Assembly (NCBI RefSeq): GCF_001814775.1
Contig: NZ_KV817799.1
Location: forward strand, 43,324 to 107,323
Length of the DNA stretch: 64,000 nucleotides
Reading direction: 5' to 3'
From: Streptococcus sp. HMSC067H01
Lineage (GTDB): Bacteria; Bacillota; Bacilli; Lactobacillales; Streptococcaceae
A program made the position numbers and the translations under genes. Of this stretch, positions 56,315 through 64,000 are shown piece by piece. The stretch's first letter is position 1, and each line of letters starts with the position of its first letter. The notes under the pieces were generated by a model that saw only the letters and a program-made list of their open reading frames with translations, did no database searches and was not told the origin of the DNA.

Positions 56315-57415
56315 ATGTACGATTATCTTATCGTTGGTGCAGGTTTGTCAGGGGCAATCTTTGCACATGAAGCTACAAAATGTGGAAAAAAAGTAAAAGT
56401 GATTGACAAGCGTGATCACATCGGTGGAAATATCTACTGTGAAAATGTTGAAGACATCAATGTCCACAAGTATGGTGCCCACATTTTCCATACCTCAAAC
56501 AAAAAGGTTTGGGACTATGTCAACCAGTTCGCTGAATTCAATAACTATATCAACTCACCAGTGGCTAACTACAAGGGCAGCCTCTACAATCTTCCTTTCA
56601 ACATGAACACCTTCTACGCTATGTGGGGGACAAAAACTCCACAAGAAGTCAAAGATAAAATTGCGCAACAAACGGCTGACATGAAGGATGTTGAACCTAA
56701 AAACCTGGAAGAACAAGCGATCAAGTTGATTGGTCCGGATATCTATGAAAAATTGATCAAGGGCTATACAGAAAAGCAATGGGGACGTTCTGCAACAGAC
56801 CTTCCTCCGTTTATCATCAAGCGCCTCCCAGTGCGTTTGACCTTTGATAATAACTACTTTAATGACCGTTACCAAGGAATTCCAATCGGTGGATACAACG
56901 TCATCATTGAAAACATGCTTGGTGATGTGGAAGTAGAACTTGGGGTTGATTTCTTTGCTAATCGTGAAGAGCTTGAAGCATCAGCTGATAAAGTTGTCTT
57001 TACAGGAATGATTGACCAGTACTTTGATTACAAGCATGGTGAGTTGGAGTATCGCAGTCTTCGTTTTGAACATGAAGTCTTGGATGAAGAAAATTATCAA
57101 GGGAATGCTGTGATCAACTATACAGAACGTGAGATTCCTTATACTCGTATCATCGAACACAAGCATTTCGAGTATGGTACTCAACCGAAGACGGTTATCA
57201 CTCGTGAGTACCCTGCTGATTGGAAACGTGGAGATGAACCATATTACCCAATCAACGATGAAAAGAACAACGCTATGTTTGCTAAGTACCAAGAAGAAGC
57301 AGCCAAAAATGATAAGGTTATCTTCTGTGGACGCCTAGCAGACTATAAATACTACGACATGCATGTTGTTATTGAACGTGCACTTAGTGTAGTAACGGAT
57401 GAGTTTGGTTACTAA
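56315..57415 (+). CDS. glf: UDP-galactopyranose mutase
   Basis: A 366-residue flavoenzyme converting UDP-galactopyranose to UDP-galactofuranose. FAD-binding GAGLSGAIFA is at the start, then GGNIYCENVE, AHIFHTSNK, and RADYKYYDM-like LADYKYYDMHVVI near the end. It implies galactofuranose in the polysaccharide. The codon mix is visibly less AT-rich than in the genes before, like the rml genes after it. Confidence 0.96.
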   Translation: MYDYLIVGAGLSGAIFAHEATKCGKKVKVIDKRDHIGGNIYCENVEDINVHKYGAHIFHTSNKKVWDYVNQFAEFNNYINSPVANYKGSLYNLPFNMNTFYAMWGTKTPQEVKDKIAQQTADMKDVEPKNLEEQAIKLIGPDIYEKLIKGYTEKQWGRSATDLPPFIIKRLPVRLTFDNNYFNDRYQGIPIGGYNVIIENMLGDVEVELGVDFFANREELEASADKVVFTGMIDQYFDYKHGELEYRSLRFEHEVLDEENYQGNAVINYTEREIPYTRIIEHKHFEYGTQPKTVITREYPADWKRGDEPYYPINDEKNNAMFAKYQEEAAKNDKVIFCGRLADYKYYDMHVVIERALSVVTDEFGY

Positions 57416-57471
57416 GACATACATTTTTAACAATATAATGATTGTTCAACAACAAAGAAAGGTACCCTATT

Positions 57472-58341
57472 ATGAAAGGTATTATTCTCGCGGGTGGCTC
57501 GGGGACACGTTTATATCCTTTGACTCGAGCTGCATCAAAACAACTGATGCCGGTTTATGATAAACCGATGATTTACTATCCACTTTCAACATTGATGTTG
57601 GCTGGGATAAGAGATATTTTGATTATTTCAACTCCACAAGATTTGCCTCGTTTTAAAGATTTACTTCAAGATGGATCTGAGTTTGGGATTAAACTTTCTT
57701 ACGCAGAGCAACCAAGTCCAGATGGTTTGGCACAAGCCTTTATCATTGGTGAAAAGTTTATTGGCGATGACAGCGTTGCTCTAATCTTAGGCGACAATAT
57801 CTATCACGGGCCTGGCCTTTCTAAGATGTTACAAAAGGCAGCAGGTAAGGATTCGGGAGCAACTGTGTTTGGCTACCATGTTAAGGATCCAGAGCGCTTT
57901 GGTGTGGTTGAGTTTGACAAGGATATGAATGCTATTTCTATCGAAGAAAAGCCAGAACACCCTCGTTCAAACTATGCAGTTACAGGACTCTATTTCTATG
58001 ATAATGATGTAGTGGAGATTGCCAAAAGTATTAAACCAAGTCCTCGTGGTGAGTTGGAAATTACAGATGTAAACAAGGCTTACCTAGATCGTGGAGATTT
58101 GTCCGTTGAGGTTATGGGACGTGGCTTTGCTTGGTTAGATACTGGCACTCATGAAAGTCTACTAGAGGCTTCACAGTACATCGAAACAGTGCAACGGATG
58201 CAAAATGTTCAGGTAGCAAACCTGGAAGAAATTGCTTACCGCATGGGCTATATCAGTCGAGAAGATGTCTTGGCCTTAGCCCAACCGCTTAAGAAAAATG
58301 AATACGGACAGTATCTGCTCCGTTTGATTGGAGAAGCATAG
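57472..58341 (+). CDS. rmlA: glucose-1-phosphate thymidylyltransferase
   Basis: A 289-residue enzyme of the first step to dTDP-rhamnose. Signature [17 protein letters not shown], then [22 protein letters not shown] and EEKPEHP. ATG 57472 has AAAGG upstream. A TATAAT at 57434-57439 in the gap after glf may be an internal promoter. Confidence 0.96.
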   Translation: MKGIILAGGSGTRLYPLTRAASKQLMPVYDKPMIYYPLSTLMLAGIRDILIISTPQDLPRFKDLLQDGSEFGIKLSYAEQPSPDGLAQAFIIGEKFIGDDSVALILGDNIYHGPGLSKMLQKAAGKDSGATVFGYHVKDPERFGVVEFDKDMNAISIEEKPEHPRSNYAVTGLYFYDNDVVEIAKSIKPSPRGELEITDVNKAYLDRGDLSVEVMGRGFAWLDTGTHESLLEASQYIETVQRMQNVQVANLEEIAYRMGYISREDVLALAQPLKKNEYGQYLLRLIGEA

Positions 58342-58935
58342 ATGACAGATAATTTTTTCGGTAAGACGCTTGCGGCACGCAAGGTTGATGCAATTCCAGG
58401 TATGTTGGAGTTTGATATCCCCGTTCATGGTGATAATCGTGGATGGTTTAAAGAAAATTTCCAAAAGGAAAAAATGCTTCCACTTGGATTTCCAGAGTCA
58501 TTCTTTGCAGAAGGAAAATTGCAAAACAATGTATCTTTCTCACGCAAAAATGTCCTCCGTGGTCTCCACGCAGAGCCTTGGGATAAGTACATCTCTGTAG
58601 CAGATGGTGGGAAAGTTCTGGGCTCTTGGGTTGATCTACGCGAGGGCGAAACCTTTGGTAATACTTATCAGACGGTTATTGATGCTAGCAAGGGAATTTT
58701 TGTTCCTCGAGGCGTGGCCAATGGCTTTCAAGTTCTATCAGATACAGTTTCTTATAGTTATCTGGTCAATGATTACTGGGCTCTCGAGCTCAAACCTAAG
58801 TATGCCTTTGTGAACTACGCTGATCCGAGCCTTGGCATCGAATGGGAAAATCTTGCAGAAGCAGAGGTTTCAGAAGCTGATAAAAATCATCCACTACTTA
58901 AGGATGTAAAACCTTTGAAAAAAGAAGATTTGTAA
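58342..58935 (+). CDS. rmlC: dTDP-4-dehydrorhamnose 3,5-epimerase
   Basis: A 197-residue cupin epimerase of the longer streptococcal type; VLRGLHAEPWDKYISV holds the catalytic His, and FVPRGVANGFQVL follows. ATG follows the rmlA stop directly. Confidence 0.95.
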   Translation: MTDNFFGKTLAARKVDAIPGMLEFDIPVHGDNRGWFKENFQKEKMLPLGFPESFFAEGKLQNNVSFSRKNVLRGLHAEPWDKYISVADGGKVLGSWVDLREGETFGNTYQTVIDASKGIFVPRGVANGFQVLSDTVSYSYLVNDYWALELKPKYAFVNYADPSLGIEWENLAEAEVSEADKNHPLLKDVKPLKKEDL

Positions 58936-59997
<1,062 letters not shown>

Positions 59998-60172
59998 AAG
60001 GCGGTGGGACAGAAATCGATAGACAAAATCTCGATTTCCTAATCCCAGCCTCGCGAAGATGATTAGGAGTTTTTGAAGTCTAAAAGTCAAACAAAAAGTC
60101 CAATTAGCTACCGCGTCAAAGTTTGATTGCTAATAAAAAGTGAGGTAGGGATTTTTTGTCCCAACCTCTATT
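59998..60172. repeat. GGGAC-type intergenic repeat with terminator-like hairpins
   Basis: GTGGGACAGAAATCG pairs with CGATTTC..TCCCA at 60003-60046, and GAGGTAGGGA (60142-60151) pairs with TCCCAACCTC (60159-60168). Similar to 37156-37328. It lies inside the rml cluster and may reduce expression of rmlD. Confidence 0.6.
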
Positions 60173-60212
60173 GCTATACCGAAGAATTGTGAATCAGTTG
60201 AAAGGAAGAAAT

Positions 60213-61067
60213 ATGATTTTAATTACAGGAGCAAATGGCCAATTAGGAACAGAACTTCGTTATTTGTTAGATGAGCGTAATGAAGAATACGTTGCTGTTG
60301 ATGTGGCTGAGATGGATATTACCAATGCAGAGATGGTTGAGAAAGTTTTTGAAGAGGTGAAACCGACTTTAGTATACCACTGTGCGGCTTACACAGCTGT
60401 TGATGCAGCAGAGGACGAAGGAAAAGAACTGGATTTTGCCATCAATGTTACGGGGACAGAGAATGTCGCAAAAGCATCCGAAAAGCATGGTGCAACTCTA
60501 GTCTACATTTCTACCGATTATGTCTTTGACGGTAAGAAACCAGTCGGACAAGAGTGGGAAGTTGATGACAAACCAGATCCCCAAACTGAATATGGTCGTA
60601 CTAAGCGCATGGGAGAGGAACTTGTAGAGAAATACGTTTCAAGCTACTATATTATTCGTACTGCCTGGGTTTTTGGAAATTACGGCAAGAATTTCGTTTT
60701 TACCATGCAAAATCTAGCTAAAACTCATAAGACCTTGACAGTTGTAAATGATCAACATGGCCGTCCAACCTGGACGCGTACCTTGGCCGAGTTCATGACT
60801 TTCCTAGCTGAAAACCGCAAGGAATTTGGTTATTATCATTTGTCAAATGATGCGACAGAAGATACAACGTGGTATGACTTTGCAGTTGAAATTTTGAAGG
60901 ATACAGACGTCGAAGTCAAGCCAGTGGACTCAAGCCAATTCCCTGCTAAGGCGAAACGTCCACTAAACTCAACGATGAGTCTGGCTAAAGCCAAAGCTAC
61001 AGGATTTGTCATTCCAACTTGGCAAGATGCCTTGAAAGAATTTTATAAACAAGAAGTGAAAAAATAG
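60213..61067 (+). CDS. rmlD: dTDP-4-dehydrorhamnose reductase
   Basis: A 284-residue SDR doing the last step to dTDP-L-rhamnose. TGANGQLGTEL start, YISTDYVFDG, and YGRTKRMGE (Tyr-X3-Lys). ATG 60213 is preceded by AAAGGAAG; the frame could start at 60156 only inside the repeat. Last gene of the capsule locus. Confidence 0.95.
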   Translation: MILITGANGQLGTELRYLLDERNEEYVAVDVAEMDITNAEMVEKVFEEVKPTLVYHCAAYTAVDAAEDEGKELDFAINVTGTENVAKASEKHGATLVYISTDYVFDGKKPVGQEWEVDDKPDPQTEYGRTKRMGEELVEKYVSSYYIIRTAWVFGNYGKNFVFTMQNLAKTHKTLTVVNDQHGRPTWTRTLAEFMTFLAENRKEFGYYHLSNDATEDTTWYDFAVEILKDTDVEVKPVDSSQFPAKAKRPLNSTMSLAKAKATGFVIPTWQDALKEFYKQEVKK

Positions 61068-61100
61068 GCTTACTGGAGGCAAAAATGGTTACACAAAGGG

Positions 61101-61129
61101 AGAGAAGAGAGATTCTCTTTCTTTTTTTG
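61101..61129 (+). terminator. terminator of the capsule locus
   Basis: AGAGAA pairs with TTCTCT, followed by TTTCTTTTTTT. Confidence 0.65.
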
Positions 61130-61221
61130 TTTCCTCACCTCTGCAATCGTCGGATAATTATAAAAATTCAAGAAAAAGCTTGGTTAAATGTTAGAAAATC
61201 CGAGCACGAATGTATTTTTTG

Positions 61222-61230
61222 TGTTATAAT
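61222..61230 (+). promoter_or_regulatory. ftsA promoter (extended -10)
   Basis: TGTTATAAT, a TGn extended -10 with perfect TATAAT (61225-61230); no good -35. Confidence 0.6.
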
Positions 61231-61238
61231 ATTCTGTG

Positions 61239-61264
61239 AATAGCTATACCTTCATATAGCTATT
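61239..61264 (+). promoter_or_regulatory. perfect inverted repeat at the start of the ftsA transcript
   Basis: AATAGCTATA pairs with TATAGCTATT over 10 bp with a 6-base loop. It starts about 8 bases past the -10, so the mRNA would begin with this hairpin, or the site could bind a regulator. Confidence 0.5.
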
Positions 61265-61309
61265 AAAAATAGAAGTGTGAAACTTGGAAGATAGAGAGGA
61301 CGCAGTGTA

Positions 61310-62683
61310 ATGACTAGGAATGGTTTTTTTACAGGCTTAGATATCGGAACTAGCTCTATTAAAGTGTTGGTTGCAGAGCTTGTAAATGGTGAAGTAAATG
61401 TAATTGGCGTGAGCAATGCCAAAAGTAAAGGTGTCAAAGATGGGATTATCGTTGACATCGAAGCAGCAGCGACTGCTATTAAGTCTGCAATTTCTCAAGC
61501 AGAAGAAAAAGCAGGAATTTCAATTAAGTCTGTAAACGTTGGTTTGCCAGCTAATTTGCTACAAGTTGAACCAACTCAAGGCATGATTCCAGTGACATCA
61601 GACACCAAGGAAATTACTGATCAAGATGTCGAAAATGTTGTCAAATCAGCCTTGACTAAAAGTATGACTCCAGACCGTGAAGTTATCACCTTTATTCCAG
61701 AGGAATTTGTCGTAGATGGATTCCAAGGAATTCGTGATCCTCGTGGGATGATGGGAGTGCGCTTGGAAATGCGTGGTCTCTTGTATACTGGTCCACGTAC
61801 AATTCTCCACAATCTTCGTAAAACTGTTGAGCGTGTAGGAGTTCAAGTTGATAACGTGATTATTTCGCCTCTTGCAATGGTTCACTCTGTCTTGAATGAA
61901 GGTGAACGTGAGTTTGGTGCGACTGTTATTGATATGGGTGGTGGGCAAACGACTGTTGCCACTATTCGCAACCAAGAACTTCAATACACAAATGTCAACC
62001 AAGAGGGTGGCGATTATGTCACAAAAGACATTTCTAAAGTTCTCAAGACTTCTAAGAAAATTGCAGAAGGTCTAAAACTGAACTACGGGGAAGCTTATCC
62101 ACCGTTAGCTAGTAAAGAAACCTTCCAAGTTGAAGTGATCGGTGAGGTTGAACCAGTTGAAGTGACTGAGGAATACTTGGCTGAGATTATTTCAGCAAGA
62201 CTTAAGCACATTTTTGAGCAAATTAAGCAAGAGTTGGAAAGACGTCACCTATTAGACTTGCCAGGAGGTATTGTCTTAATTGGTGGGAATGCCCTTCTTC
62301 CAGGTGTCGTTGAATTGGCCCAAGAAGTATTTGGAGTACGTGTTAAATTATTCGTGCCAAATCAAGTTGGGATTCGCAACCCTGCTTTCGCTCATGTCAT
62401 CAGCTTGTCAGAATTCGCTGGTAGTCTTACTGAAGTGAATGTTTTGGCACAACGAGCAATTCGAGGCGACCAGAGTTTACGCCACCAACCGATTGATTTT
62501 AGAAATTCAGCTCAACCAGTTTCACCTGTTTCTCCACGCCCAGTATTTAATACAGTGACAACTCCTGAGCCTGAAACAACTCAATCTGTTGAACCAGTAG
62601 CTCCTCTTCAATCAGAAGAAAAGAGCAAGGGTAAATTAACGGATCGTTTCCGTAGCTTGATTGGAAGCATGTTTGACGAATAA
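61310..62683 (+). CDS. ftsA: cell division protein FtsA
   Basis: A 457-residue actin-like protein that ties FtsZ to the membrane. LDIGTSSIKVLVAE phosphate-1 motif, IDMGGGQTTVA phosphate-2, GGIVLIGGNALLPGV adenosine motif, and a C-terminal amphipathic helix (RFRSLIGSMFDE). It follows a GAGAGGACG ribosome site, 17 bases before ftsZ. Confidence 0.97.
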   Translation: MTRNGFFTGLDIGTSSIKVLVAELVNGEVNVIGVSNAKSKGVKDGIIVDIEAAATAIKSAISQAEEKAGISIKSVNVGLPANLLQVEPTQGMIPVTSDTKEITDQDVENVVKSALTKSMTPDREVITFIPEEFVVDGFQGIRDPRGMMGVRLEMRGLLYTGPRTILHNLRKTVERVGVQVDNVIISPLAMVHSVLNEGEREFGATVIDMGGGQTTVATIRNQELQYTNVNQEGGDYVTKDISKVLKTSKKIAEGLKLNYGEAYPPLASKETFQVEVIGEVEPVEVTEEYLAEIISARLKHIFEQIKQELERRHLLDLPGGIVLIGGNALLPGVVELAQEVFGVRVKLFVPNQVGIRNPAFAHVISLSEFAGSLTEVNVLAQRAIRGDQSLRHQPIDFRNSAQPVSPVSPRPVFNTVTTPEPETTQSVEPVAPLQSEEKSKGKLTDRFRSLIGSMFDE

Positions 62684-62688
62684 AATAG

Positions 62689-63957
<1,269 letters not shown>

Positions 63958-63962
63958 TGAAG

Positions 63963-64000
63963 ATGAATTTAAAAGAAAATACGAACCTTGTTTTTCAACA
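63963..64000 (+). CDS. ylmE: start of a YlmE/YggS-like PLP-homeostasis protein, cut by window edge
   Basis: Only 12 codons are visible (MNLKENTNLVFQ). The order ftsA-ftsZ-ylmE in streptococci and the similarity of this start to pneumococcal YlmE support the call. ATG 63957, two codons earlier and overlapping the ftsZ stop as TAATG, is an alternative start. Confidence 0.5.
   Translation, partial: MNLKENTNLVFQ

Overview
The window is chromosomal DNA of a mitis-group Streptococcus (S. mitis, S. oralis or a close relative). The evidence is pneumococcal-type gene blocks (secA, two DAHP synthases, acpS, alr, recG), four BOX elements with the known boxA core, a Wzg/Wzh/Wzd/Wze capsule module, dexB beside it, low GC content and streptococcal promoters. 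The order dexB, two oligopeptide-binding lipoproteins, capsule locus, ftsA-ftsZ differs from the S. pneumoniae order I know, so I do not call it S. pneumoniae.

Layout. 1-2.2 kb is an accessory scar beside tRNA-Lys(CTT): a LysR remnant, a headless phage-type repressor, integrase-tail-like sequence and one intact DUF308 membrane protein. 2.2-3.8 kb holds a probable 6S RNA and rarA. 3.9-6.9 kb is a rightward operon with a NUDIX hydrolase, prmA and rsmE. 7.2-8.9 kb carries a diacetyl/acetoin reductase and an aquaporin, transcribed divergently. 9.1-11.5 kb is the leftward preQ0 operon queC-queD-queE-queF, preceded by a preQ1-I-like riboswitch candidate and an intrinsic terminator. 11.6-13.9 kb has thioredoxin, a DUF4649 protein, a cysteine-rich MarR regulator with two identical operators, and an lrgAB-type pair. 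13.9-17.6 kb holds an ABC exporter and a GntR(YtrA)-regulated ABC system. 17.7-22.3 kb is nrdR-dnaB-dnaI-nitroreductase-der. 22.9-31.1 kb is secA, two DAHP synthases, acpS, alr and recG.

31.1-33.7 kb is rich in regulatory DNA: three BOX elements, an unlisted 25-codon ORF, and glmS with two NagR-type sites plus a hairpin between its Shine-Dalgarno and start codon. 33.9-37.1 kb contains a DUF1846 protein and CcpA-linked dexB. 37.5-41.6 kb contains two AliA/AmiA-like peptide-binding lipoproteins.

41.9-61.1 kb is a complete Wzx/Wzy-dependent capsule or receptor-polysaccharide locus. It has wzg-wzh-wzd-wze regulation and export genes, a WchA-type initiating transferase, a CDP-glycerol synthase with a LicD transferase, a WchJ/WchK galactosyltransferase pair, four further transferase-like genes, Wzy, Wzx, an O-acyltransferase, glf (UDP-Galf) and rmlACBD (dTDP-rhamnose). 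The repeat unit is therefore predicted to contain Glc, beta-1,4-Gal, Galf, Rha, a glycerol-phosphate-type substituent and O-acyl groups. The middle of the locus is visibly more AT-rich than its ends. The window ends with ftsA, ftsZ and the first codons of a YlmE-like gene.
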